The notes under the pieces: model-generated
The model's database searches: none
What the model was told of the DNA's origin: nothing
Seen by the model: the letters and a program-made list of their open reading frames with translations, nothing else
NCBI GenBank assembly: GCA_019055375.1
Contig: JAHQIW010006942.1
Span: 16,700-80,699 of the forward strand
Direction of reading: 5' to 3'
DNA: 64,000 nt
From: Parelaphostrongylus tenuis
Lineage: Eukaryota > Nematoda > Chromadorea > Rhabditida > Metastrongylidae
Made by a program: the position numbers and the translations under genes
Shown: positions 11,917-22,744 of the stretch, in pieces
How positions within the stretch are numbered: the first letter of the stretch is position 1
Layout: the number at the start of each line of letters is the position of its first letter

Positions 11917-12028
11917 CAGTACTGCATGTTGTCCATTGGGCAGATGGCGGTGCTGGACATGATGAGTCCTTAGTACGGCAGTGATAATGAATGAGCGCAG
12001 CTAACAGTGCCACGGAGATCACAACTAA
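11917..12028 (-). CDS. Candidate exon: hydrophobic segment then Cys/Pro-rich segment
   Basis: After an acceptor-like ATATTTAG the frame reads LVVISVALLAALIHYHC, then a polar stretch with CPAPPSAQWTTCST, and meets a possible donor (G/GTCAGT). The hydrophobic part could be a signal peptide or membrane helix. The WTTCS piece resembles the start of a thrombospondin type 1 repeat (WSxCSxTC), but only one motif is visible. The frame may be part of a secreted or membrane protein whose other exons lie elsewhere, or it may be chance. Confidence 0.3.
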
Positions 12029-12301
12029 CTAAATATTAACGATTGTATACTCAAGACAATGACTCTGGTTACGCAAAAAGACAGAACATGATACTATTAT
12101 AGTTTTGACCATATTTCATTACTAGTACTAAATGTTATCTTCATTCTCATTGGTGACTACTTTTCCAAAACTTCGCATTTTTGCTCGTATTACTCTTGAA
12201 ATTTTTAACCTTATGATCTCATATTAGAATACTATCAAGACGTTAACTTGCTAGGCGTAGACAAAGACTCTAAAGTCATCAAGATTGAAGAACTGGTAAC
12301 C

Positions 12302-12600
12302 TCCATGAAGGAAGAAGGAAAAGTTCCCGGCGTTGATCAATCCATGAGGGATGCGCAATACATTCATCATCAATCTTGATTTCATTTGAGTTATCAAAAC
12401 CATTTCTGGCCTTTTTAATGACTCGCGGTGGCTTGCCGCTGTAACAAGTCACTGTTGCTTGCTCTCCTAGACAAGTCTGGTACCAAAATATCGATCCGGG
12501 CGAAATGGAAGGCTTGGTGAGCCATGAACGCAAGATCGAGCCACCGATATTGTGTACGACGCAGAGCACTTCTAACCACTGCGCCAGATACGCTCTGAGA
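12302..12600 (-). mobile_element. tRNA-derived SINE (copy S2)
   Basis: Inverted copy. The A box is at 12576-12586 (CCACTGCGCCA on the plus strand) and the B-box region is around 12532-12543 (AAGATCGAGCC). The body and tail run toward lower coordinates, ending in GTTGATCAATCCATGAGGG. Several substitutions and a short middle deletion indicate an old copy. Confidence 0.8.
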
Positions 12601-13920
12601 AATTCCATGCACTTAGTATTGATTGATTGGGTCGATTTCGATAACGTTTCCATAAGCTTTTTGGAAAAAAGCAAGGAACTCAAGTCAAAAAAGTGTTAGT
12701 ATAATCCTTTAGTGGCGAAGATTTTTTTGACAGTTGATGGAAACTTTTTGATTAATAAAGTATCTCAAACTTCTCAACTCTATGAGTTCCTAGAAGAAAT
12801 TTCAACTCCGCCGCACTAACCCTGTAGGCTTCTATACAGTGCCTTTGAATCTCGGATACGTTCAAAATTAGGGTTTCCGGAAATTTAGAAAGAATTTTAT
12901 AATATTTGGAATTTCTAACAAGCGAGACACAGTATGGACGATGGGATACGAAACAAAACCAAGCCGAGTTGGACAAAAGCGCAGATCTTGATTTGTTTTT
13001 GTGCTCGAAAAATGAGCGTACAAACAGAAAGATGGAAGCAACGAATGTCATGCGCTCCAGGCAAATTGGAATTTTAATGTGGTAAGAGATTTTCGATTCT
13101 GTAGGCTAAAGTTGATACATTCTAACAAACTTCTGTAAAGAATAGAAATTTCTATGAGCTGAGATATGTTGATTCAAAGTTGAAAGCAATCATTTTGCAT
13201 CACATGACCTCTGCAAAAGCAATATTTTCACTAAAGAGCTGAATCATATCAGAAAATAACAAAACAGAGAAGCTAGGGAGTACTGGATGAAAATAGTGAC
13301 GTAGACTGGCGCAAATAGAAAGAAATTAGTGAGAGATTTGGAGTAAAGATAGCCCGATAAAGAAAAACTTTATAAGGACAGAAACAATAATTCGAAAAAG
13401 CTTACAAAGACGAAAGCGATAAGAAGAAGAGAATGGTCGGCGAGAAATGAAAGACTGACATCGGTGATGGATGTTGCCAAAACTACCGGTGTGCTACTCG
13501 TAACCTTGAAACATCAATTCATAATGACTAGTTCTAAACTACCAAACTGTAAAAAAAATTTCTTTAGGCGTAGACACCGCCCAGAGTGTAAAATCTTACA
13601 TGCGTTCCTTGAAACAAAAAGGATTTCCAGAGAAAAGCTCAGTCTTGCTGTCTTCTGTTTTCTCAGTGGAATGCTCATGGCCCATTAATCAAGGATGTTC
13701 TACAGTAGCTATGCCAATTTCACACTGATTGTGACTGATCCCTGCATCGCTTCGGTGTTGGTATATTAAAAGTGGATCTATATAAGTGATGAAAACGCTG
13801 AAATGGGACACTGACAAGCAATCGGAAGCCATCGTATGGGTCTAATACGTGTTCGACCATCTTTATTATGATATGAATAAACTCCTTGCATTCCACAAGA
13901 TCTAGTCAATGTCAATGTTA
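12601..13920. other. Non-coding stretch with unassigned minus-strand frame
   Basis: A 99-codon minus-strand frame (12752-13051) has no recognisable motif and no good splice signals. The rest is AT-rich sequence without shared repeats. Confidence 0.4.
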
Positions 13921-13964
13921 TCACAATCCCTGTTTTTCCTGATTTTCGCTCTCACAATATGTAT

Positions 13965-14021
13965 CTATACATATACACATGTATATGCATATATATATGT
14001 ACATGTATATACAGTACGTAC

Positions 14022-14060
<39 letters not shown>

Positions 14061-14070
14061 TATATAATAC
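13965..14070. repeat. (TA)n / (TACA)n microsatellite
   Basis: Alternating TA with CATATA and TGTACATG variants, ending in an uninterrupted TA run near 14031-14052. Open frames on both strands here are repeat artefacts. Confidence 0.9.
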
Positions 14071-14569
14071 ACTACTCATTTTCAAATAATACGTCAGTTC
14101 TAGGTGGGGTAACATACCACGACGTTGTGGAACGGAATAAATTCACATTCATGGCACTCATGAAATTGGAAATAAACGTGGAAGACACATGCACACATAC
14201 CAGTAGGCTTGAGGAGCCTTTAAACGGTATTCATCACTTTTCTATCGGAGGCGAAACATTTGTTTCTTTAGACGATTCTTAATGAAAGGTTGTTATGAAA
14301 TCGCTTCAACACACAGGAGATCATGCGCAATGTGCAGGCGTTTGTAAACTTTCCCGTGATTTTGCTATTACGCCATAGTTCAACTTGGAAAACTGAATAA
14401 AACAACCGAAGGCTCCAGAACATAAGCGAATTGAAACTTCCATAACACGATTTGATTTATGATACCGATTACTCGCGGAAAGGTTGAAAGAGAGTCAGTT
14501 TCTAAAATTTAATAAGCAGCAACACTTCGTTATCTCCTTCTTAGGTCAGCCAATAGAGCATCTATTCAA

Positions 14570-14830
14570 ACACCTGGCGCTTTGACATTCCTGCCTTCTT
14601 CAGATCCTGTAAAGGTCAGGTTGCTAACAATCCAGTTGACCAAACACCTCCATTACTCGTCTGAAAAATCCTCAGACCCAGATTTCAATCGCATCAAGCG
14701 CAAAATTAACTTTCATCGTACTCACCGCTCTTACAAGTTTTTCACTGGTTTGTTTAAGTGGAGACCATCGAGCAAAGATCACATGCACTCTTAATGTGCG
14801 TTCCACATCAAAACAATTGCCTTACATACT
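14570..14830. repeat. Dispersed repeat family D, copy 1
   Basis: It aligns with 37190-37440 over about 230 bp, sharing for example CACCTCCATTA, GAAAAATCCTCAGACCCAG and a TTTTCACTG-like block. On the minus strand its end carries GATCTGAAGAAGGCAGGAAT, the same CTGAAGAAGG motif found in the hammerhead-like family C elements. The coding status is unknown: the plus-strand frame (LHYSSEKSSDPDF) is partly conserved in the other copy. Confidence 0.5.
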
Positions 14831-14892
14831 GACACGCATCACCTGTGACTAGTTATATTCCTCCCTATGGGTCATAGTGGATTGGTGGTATA

Positions 14893-15192
14893 AAGGATGA
14901 AGCTCTTGGCTTTGATCAATCCCTGGGGCATGCGCCTTGCATTCGTCTCTAAATTTTAACCTCGCTCCAGGTGAGTGAATGCATATCTGGCCTTTTTAAT
15001 GACTCGCGGTGGCCTCCCGCTGCATCGAGTCAGTGCTGCTTATCTTCCCAAACAGGTCTCAGACCAGTTCGGTACCAATTTGCCAACCCCGGAAGGATGG
15101 ATGGCCTGGTGAGCTATGAGCGCGAGATTGAACCACTGATCTCGTGTGCGACGCAGAGCCCCTTAATCACTGCGCCACATGCGCTCCTTATC
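14893..15192 (-). mobile_element. tRNA-derived SINE (copy S3)
   Basis: Inverted and nearly complete. The tail is GGCTTTGATCAATCCCTGGG (14909), the body contains GAATGCATATCTGGCCTTTT, and the head carries TGCGCCACATGCGCTC (15171) with an A-box complement. The B-box region is at 15124-15134 (GAGATTGAACC). It is among the better preserved copies. Confidence 0.85.
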
Positions 15193-15199
15193 GGTTGAC

Positions 15200-17830
15200 G
15201 GTATTAAACCGAAATGCCTCTAAAACCTTACGCGCTGATGTTTTATGTTCTTGCACAAGAGTGAGGACTTCTATGTCGAAATCTGCTCTGTTATGCCTCT
15301 GTGCCATATACAGCCTGGCGGAGTATTTCTTTAAGTGCTACTATTGCTAAGCAATAGTAGTAACGAAAATCAACGAAAAAGAAGCTCTGATAATACTTTT
15401 CTCTCAACTTCATCGCATGGCAGTCCCAGGTCATCAACGTACGGTCACGTTCATTTCAGGATAACAGTGAATAGAGGTTTTTTTTTAGCGATTTGTGACC
15501 AATTGGGGATTGCTATGCGACAGCGCCACCGATCAACCAGTGATGACGTTAGCCATTATACCAAATGGTCAAAAAAGAACCTTTTTTTTTCTTGCCATCG
15601 ATCACTCGAAAAGATAACCTCACGAAACTGGAGGTCGTTGGAAAAAATTTTTAACGGTTATAGTACCCGTTAGTGAAGTCGTTCTAGCGTATGACCTTCA
15701 TATGGTTTTCTTACAGGATAAAACATGCTAAAAAGGGATGTGTAAAATGAAAACATTAAGTGGTCACGCATTAGAAGGCAACCGATAAGATCTTAGATGG
15801 AATCTAATTTTCCAACGGCATTGTAGTAGGTACCTCTGTTGGGAACAGCCTGGCTAGTTCAGTCTTTGAAATCGGCGAGATCATGGCACACATTCATAGT
15901 TTTGACCTAAAATTAATAAATAAATCAGCTATAATTGCTACTGATAAAAAGGTAAATAACGAAGAAGCACACGCGAAAAAGTACGAGGAAATAACAGATG
16001 TTGATTAGAACACAAGCGATAGAAAAATGGGAATCGGAAGCAAGAAAGATGCCGGTGAAAAATATCTATGATTTTAAAAGGTTCGCTGTAATCTCATATA
16101 CACAATTAAGGTTTACTTGATTACGTACATTTTGAAACGCTTAGGAATTTGCATGTCTTCTATGGACAGTCATTTTATTTTTTCGTGGAAACACTGTAGT
16201 CCGGAAATTCCGAGCTTCTGAGGGCAGTTGACGTGACCAGCATTCAAATTTTATGAAAAAAAAAACGTCAGTCCTCAATCAGCATTCAGACTCTTATACG
16301 AAATGTCCGAGGATCTATATGGACGATAGATGCGAAATCAAATCGAATGCAAAATATGTTGGATTTTGCACAACAAATCTAACAGAGGGATTGTGCAGAG
16401 CACGAAAAATACGCATTTTTAGATTTTTCATTTGAAACCTCTGACAAGCGTTAATGTCAATGCATTTGTTGCAAAAACAGTATCTGTATCCAACATTAAC
16501 ATTAAGCCAATAAAATCAAATCTGTGCTAAATTCAATTAGCGCTGCAAAAAACCCACAATAGAAACGATAATACCAAAAATGAATAGGAAGTTATGAAAA
16601 TTTCCAAATAAAATCCTCTAAACTTTACAGAGTTTTCACACGCAAGAATCACCACACTCTCCCTATTGAAGTAAAATACTTCGATTTTCTGGAACTCATG
16701 AGACCATCTCCCTTACCTTCTTGCTTGAAGGCACACATTTCAGATATCCATTAAGTGTCTAGCATGGTACGTAGTGCTCTACGATATATCGCCGACGTTG
16801 GTAATTGTCACTCTCTTCGCTTTCAAATTCGAAGAGTCTAGTTTTGTGATTTTTTATACTCACTTCTCGATATTTGACGTTTGGACCATATTGCATGAAA
16901 GTATACGATTCAAAAAAAAAACAAGCAATGTCTGTTTTTCAAATCTTTAAAGTTCTCAACAACGCAGATGCTTTAGTGATCAAACATTGTAAATGGTTGT
17001 CCAATAAACAAGATTCTGGTGATGGAGTCATGTTGATAAAACAAGGTAGTTAAAAGATTTAGTGATGAGGTTGAGTTAAGGAAAAATGCAGTTTTAGTCA
17101 TAAAAAGAGTGGTACTTGGAGGCAAGCTAAAAATACATAAGAAAACGAGGAAGACATATCTCTACAGAGAAAGGTAAGAAAATCTGAAGCATGTCGCGCG
17201 ATCCTGACGTCTTCCGCCTTTTCATTATTCACTTCCTTCAACGTTCACCAGTCACTCAAATGTTTCAACAACAGCAACAAAAAAGTTAAGAAGATAGGCA
17301 CCTATCTTTTTGATATGGCAAAAAAAAAAACTTTGATATTTAACAGGAAGTACGTCAACTAGCATTAAACACAGGGCAGTGACCGAGTGTATGGTGATGC
17401 TTGATGAAAGGTTGATCCCTCACTCCGTCCACTAACATTTTCTGCCATCATCAAACCAACGCGTTGAGAAGCGCTCAAGGCTAGCTGTTTTGGAGACACG
17501 ACCAATATTAATACGAGTTTATGATGAAGCCGAAATCCTTAAATAAGCGATGGATGCGACGAGACGTATAGATTGTCAGTAGTACTGAAATCCGCCCAGT
17601 AAGATATGGTACGGGTCGTCTAACAAATGTACATTAGACACGTGGCTAGTAACCGGTTCTGCTCAAAATTAACCGGGGATGCAGCAAATTTTTATCACAG
17701 CGCAATATTCGCGAAGAAAAAGAACATCTGAAACATCTCCAAGGTTGAATCGTTCACGTTCCTCACTTAACAAACACATTTTTGTAGAGCGATAATGAAT
17801 TATGACGGTAATGTATCGATAATGATGAGA
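15200..17830. other. Non-coding stretch, nothing firmly recognised
   Basis: A short hairpin (GCTACTATTGC / GCAATAGTAG) lies at 15337-15361. Frames of 112 and 60 codons here have no motif and cross homopolymer runs. No SINE, mariner or hammerhead signature was seen. Confidence 0.4.
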
Positions 17831-17838
17831 GTTGTTGA

Positions 17839-18223
17839 TTGCTGGGACCGGAAACGTTGCAACTCGTTCATGTCACCTTAGTTGAACTGGGAGTGGCGTT
17901 CGCCGTCAGAGGCGAACACATCGATACTGTCTATAGCAAAGAAAACATTGCGATGGCACTGAGCTCCTTTACTGAAAATCCATTTCAAGAAGTGAAAAAC
18001 GCCGTCGCTGAACACCACGCACACTGCAATAAATCATGCGAAAATGGAGAGGCGCCATTTTCGAGCAACGCGAGAAAAAACGGAAGAAAAGGTTAAAAAC
18101 GAGGCGTTTGGAACCTTGAACGCACTCTGCAGAAAACAATCCTCTGATGAGATAGCGAAGTTACTAGCGGATTTGATTAACTTAGAAAAAAACATTTTGT
18201 TTGACGACTTTGTGACTTTGTGA
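17839..18223 (+). pseudogene. Broken coding-like segment, two overlapping frames
   Basis: The first frame (17839-18096) reads VELGVAFAVRGEHIDTVYSK and continues with ENPFQEVKNAVAEHH before a stop. A second frame, shifted by one base and overlapping near 18060, reads EEKVKNEAFGTLNALCRK, then SSDEIAKLLADLINLEK, and stops at 18221. Both have balanced codon use and an amphipathic, helix-like pattern unlike the flanks. The likeliest reading is one ancestral coding unit with a frameshift, or two exons with a very short intron (a donor-like AAAAG/GTTAAA sits at 18087). No family is recognised. Confidence 0.35.
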
Positions 18224-18264
18224 AGTTTCTCATTTGGAAATCAAGCAGATAACCAAAAAATATA

Positions 18265-18524
18265 TACCGTGAACTACTCCGGCAAGAAAAATGGGAACTA
18301 TTGCTGAGAGTGCCACGATGGTTATTCTAGGCTATTTTCTGTATTGATTTAGCAGCAAACTTAATTTTCATAGAGAAAATTTTTTGATCAACGATTCTTT
18401 AAGGTTTTTGGTTTGAGAACATCATCCGGATTGACTAAAGTATAGATTACCGTGAACACTCCTGCAGCAAAAAGCGGAGCTATCGCTGAGAGTGCTATGC
18501 TGGCCATTCTAGCTATTTTGTGTA
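18265..18524. repeat. Tandem duplication of about 78 bp, copies 18265-18343 and 18448-18524
   Basis: The copies share TACCGTGAAC, ATTGCTGAGAGTGC/ATCGCTGAGAGTGC and GCTATTTT and differ by scattered substitutions and two single-base indels. On the minus strand each follows an acceptor-like AAAATAG and encodes a hydrophobic stretch (SIALSAIAPLFAAGV versus TIVALSAIVPIFLAGVV), then reaches a GTA donor-like site. They could be duplicated exons for a membrane segment. The indels argue that at least one is decayed. Confidence 0.45.
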
Positions 18525-19449
18525 CCCCAGTGCATTCACCAGACCTTCCACATTAGCCAAAATATCTATCAATAATAATATTTGAGAAATGTCTTACAAA
18601 AATTCTCAATTAATTAGATATTTGAAGAGCCCAACTACATGAAACGCCAACAGTCATATAGTTGTATGAACACAGAATCACATTGACTTGTAGATTAGTG
18701 AATGTGCTGATCAATAAACTTTTGTAAGGTTAAGTGATCCGAACCTTTTTCATATCGTCAGCGTTTATTCCCTAATAACTGAGCGATGAAATGATTCTAG
18801 TGGGTGACTCTTAGTTGGTCTCCAGGTAGAAGTCATCAGCTCTCTTGTAGCGCGTGAAACCCTGCCGGGAGTGCGACTCTCCGCTGCTCGTTTCATTTAA
18901 CATTCATTCTTCAAAGGCACTTCAATTTCACTGTGAATGTTATTGCTGATTGTTGTGCTTCACATTAAAATTGTACTTTCAGCAGGAAATCAAGTGTAGA
19001 CGACAGCACATTGAAGCACTTTTAGGAGATGGTTAAAACGATTGAAATGCCTAGTGACCTGAATAAACGCCATGTTCAGTCATCGTTGAACAAACACATG
19101 GATTGTTCTCATGTGTTAGGATTATTAAATGAGTAGGAAACAAAAAAGCACCTAACTTGCGTTGTTCGCACTTTTCTTCATGAGAAATTTTCCCTTAAAG
19201 AGTGAATAAACAACTAAAATGATGAGAAGAGAAAGAGAAGCATCAGTAATTGAAAGCTCACATACGGAACTGAAAAAAAAGTTTAGAAAAAGCTGTAGCA
19301 GAATTCATAACGAAAAAAGCGTGAAATACAATCTTTCAAAGTTTTTTCAGTGGAGCAATTCGTATAGAAGATACGTAAACAGAAATTGGCTAATCAAGTT
19401 CGAAACCGTGAAAAGAAAGTCTACATCACCAGCGAGATTTCAAGCGTAG

Positions 19450-19740
19450 TTTCAAAGTAGTTGATTGGAAGGTACCTTTGTATGCCATCTTGCTAGACCG
19501 TCAGCCATCGACTGACAGATCACTCCAGACCTCCACACATAGTGGTCTCTTCACTTGACGAAGAGTGATACATCTTCTGCGACGATTCCTGATAACACTA
19601 TGGACTATCAGCCCAGTGGCATGTGCTACTATGAGGATTGCGAGAATGCCGCAGTACGTCTAGCACTAGAGGTGCCACACCAGACCTTTTAGAAGGTTCA
19701 AAGCATTCTATTAAATTTTATCACAATCTAGATTAGTAGA
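19450..19740 (+). mobile_element. Hammerhead-bearing repeat, decayed copy
   Basis: The hammerhead region spans 19623-19666: stem I strands GTGCTA (19623-19628) and TAGCAC (19661-19666) are intact, but the core reads CTATGA instead of CTGANGA and GCA instead of GAA, so cleavage is not expected. Upstream GATTGGAAGGTACC (19463) and downstream CAGACCTTTTAGAAGGTTCA match the flanks of the copies at 30.8 and 61.2 kb. Confidence 0.55.
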
Positions 19741-20800
19741 GGTTCTTTCGCTTATAAGGGGACGTTTAAAAACGCCGAAGAGGAATTTCCATAGGCGTGC
19801 TAGTTATCATTCGAAAGCTTAGATTTCTGACTACAGCCCCACGAGGCCGGTTTTTGAAAGCCCTTATTGACGCTGTTATTGGAGGGAATCCATTTTATTT
19901 CAGATGCTCAAATTTCTCGCCGGACAGAGCTTTTTCTTTGAACTATTAGTAATCATTAGATAGTGCAATGTTTGCTGATTCCAATGCTGTGATTGTATCC
20001 TGGTCAAACCGCTTCTCTGCAATGTAGCAGGGAAAATAAGACTGATACACATGCGTGAGCAAGCTTGTCTTTGGTCATTTACTGGCCGCTGCGCGAGGCA
20101 GCAATGGGTATTGCGCAGTTATTGATCGAGTTTCGAGTATATAAACTTGTAGAAAAAATTTCTTAGTATCTGAATGCCTTTGGGTCGCTATTGAAAGCAA
20201 ATAGGACGTTATGGCTTCCTGAATTCTATCAAAGTAATGATAATGATAATCGATTTATCCGTATTCATGGCGAAGTAGAAGCATTTATAGTCTCTGTAGC
20301 AAAGTCGTACGTTTTATTCAGAGTTTCTTCTTCGGAACGGAGAAACAATCTCTAATTGAATAACAAAGATTTGCACCTGCATAAGACCGGTCGAAAATTG
20401 TTTGATAAATGCGCAGCCCCCATTGCTGCTTCACCCAGCGACCGGTGAATTGGCCAAAGACCACCTTGCTCGCGCATGTGAGTCAATCTTATTTTCCGGT
20501 TGCGTCGCAGCGAGACGGTCTCTCCAAAAAATTAGCACGGCATTAGAATCTGCAAACATTACGCTATCGAAAGCTTACTAATAGACTGAGAGCTCTGTAC
20601 GTCGAAATTGTGAGTGTCTGAGACGTAGTCTCATTTTGTATCTTACAGCGTTATGAAAAGGTCTTTCGGACACGTGAGGCTATAGCCAGTAATCTCTAGT
20701 TTTTGAATGGTTACTAATAGTTAAAAAGCTCCTCCCTAGCGAGTAAGATCGGCTTTTCATTTAGCCCCTTATAACCGAAGAAAACTTAGTAGAAATTGGG
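19720..20800. mobile_element. Large foldback element, arms of about 400 bp (family B)
   Basis: The left arm (about 19720-20130) is matched in reverse complement by the right arm (about 20385-20800). Examples are CTTATAAGGGG (19751) against CCCCTTATAACC (20765), and AATAAGACTGATACACATGC (20035) against GTGAGTCAATCTTATTTTCC (20478). Each arm contains two internal units of about 147 bp starting with a CTATTAGTAA..ATTCGATAGC-type motif. This is the architecture of foldback transposons with subterminal repeats. No coding sequence lies in the loop. A run of 12 C (20817-20828) borders the right end. Confidence 0.7.
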
Positions 20801-20829
20801 TGATTAGATTGAACCTCCCCCCCCCCCCT

Positions 20830-22700
20830 AAAAAAAAGCCTATATCACTAACTGAGATTTTCATAGGGTGTTCCCTATTTTCTGTTCTGACTTCTTTCCC
20901 TGATTTTTCGTCCACATTCCAATTGTTTTTGAATCAGTTATTTTTCCTCAAAAATACATCTTGGAAACGTTCATGCACGCTTTGCATAATCGAAAAACAA
21001 CGGAACACCATTATCCTGAACAATTTGAAGAGGAAGTTGGATATTTCAAGAATCCTTTTGTTTTTAGTCTCGAAAATATCAGTACAAGATAACGATGTCT
21101 CTAATTTCGCAATAAAAAATAATAAAACGCGAAAATTTGTCACTATGCTTTCCCTTATGTAATCGCCTCTAGTTTGCATAAAAATAACTGCGTTTTATTT
21201 GCCAGGATGTAGTTGAAGTTGTTTGGATCTCGAAAGAGCACTATTCCAGCCATGAATTCAACTCGCTAATGTTGTGAAAGTGAAATTTGTTGTGCTCCAA
21301 CTATTCTCTATCACCAGGGTGGTAGGTTTGTTGCTAAAATAAAGGACCTTTATCCTCTGTCATGGCTTTTTCTTTCATTCTATCAAAGGCTTACACAAAG
21401 AGGTAATGAGGCGATGAAAATGGACGAATTGACTAGGTCAGACGGAACAAAAAGTGAACTGCAGAAAAATGGCGCGTTTTTGCACCACATTTCCCACCAC
21501 CGACCTCTTCTACACGATGTTCAACTATACCTTCAGAATTCATAAAGTGGCGCATAATCTTCTAGCAAGCCTTTAAAAATGCATCATAAAAACTGAAAGC
21601 TTCAAGAATTCATTGTTAACGGTGTCATCTTTATCATCACCAACAAATCGGCAAACGTCAGAAAGTTCTACTCACTTACTGGTAATCAAGAAAAATTATG
21701 AAGTTGATAAAGAGCTTACATACTCATCTGGCTAACGTTTTGGTGCGTTTTGTCTTGATCAAAGACGAGTGATCTCTTCTGATGCTCCACTGCCGTTCGT
21801 CTTTGTTGTGGTCTTCGCGTTCTTTTCATTCTACTCGGATTCTCTTCGGAGGAACACCGCTCAAATGGGCAACTTGCCTCACAATGTTACTTTAATACAG
21901 AGTGGTCGTTGGCGAGAATGATCATCCGCTGGTAATGTTTTGCTTTTCATGAACAATCCAATCTGGAGCAAGTGGTAGAGTAGTATTCGCTGGTACGTGA
22001 CGTTATTATGATTGAAAAACCGACTTTGCTTCAATTTCGGCATAAATCGTTTCAATCTACTCGCTCTCTCAGTACAAGGAGCATCAAACGTCAACTATGA
22101 GATTGTCATTAGCTCTTGATTTTTTATGTTTTGTCAAAGTCATGAGTGAGTGTGAACCTGTTGAGGAATGAGTTCTTGCACTACATCGCAGTTTCACACG
22201 AAGAACGGGCACTTCGAGCGATAAGTCACCCAAGCACCAAGAAGATTAAGACGTGCAAAGAAAGAATTTGTAGCATCAATACAATTTTTCTTTAAACTAC
22301 TTAACATTCCAAGAATACATCCAGTTGACGCGTTTAATTTTCCAGGCCTCTAAAATGTGGCGCTGTCGGATCATGAAGGAACTGGACATGCCGATAAATT
22401 GTGTTGAAGCATGGGATACTTTTAAAAAAAACTGAGCATCGCCCTCATCCTCTGCGGATTTGAAATGATTAATAGTGGAAGACATGGTGAAGTTGGCTAG
22501 ATTTTTTTGCGAAAGAGGTAGAGAACCGGAAAAAGTGCATTGACTGATGAAAAGTTGCATTTACGATTGGGTTAAAACTAAATTTCATCAGATCTTACTA
22601 CAATTTAAAGGGCTATGAAGATAGTCAGCAAGTTCATAATTAAGATAAATAGTTGAATATAAAATCCAGAAGCTATTAGAGAGCTGTGGTCGCATCAATT
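20830..22700. other. Non-coding stretch, nothing recognised
   Basis: Overlapping plus and minus frames at 20800-21180 are mutual shadows in AT-rich DNA and have no motifs. No shared repeat was found. Confidence 0.4.
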
Positions 22701-22706
22701 CTTCAG

Positions 22707-22742
22707 GCCTAAGCCCAATCCTAAGCCTAAGCCTACCCTAAA
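22707..22742. repeat. Interstitial telomere-like repeat (TTAGGC)n, complement strand
   Basis: The plus strand reads GCCTAAGCCCAATCCTAAGC followed by CTAAGCCTACCCTAA. This is about six units of GCCTAA, the complement of the nematode telomere repeat TTAGGC, with a few substitutions. It is too short and imperfect to be a functional telomere. Confidence 0.65.
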
Positions 22743-22744
22743 CG

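Noticed and set aside
12279..12683. 134-codon minus-strand open frame
   Set aside because: It is almost entirely SINE sequence (copy S2).
20800..21162. 120-codon plus frame starting in a poly-C run
   Set aside because: It has AT-driven composition and no motifs, overlaps a minus-strand frame of similar quality, and shows no splice context.
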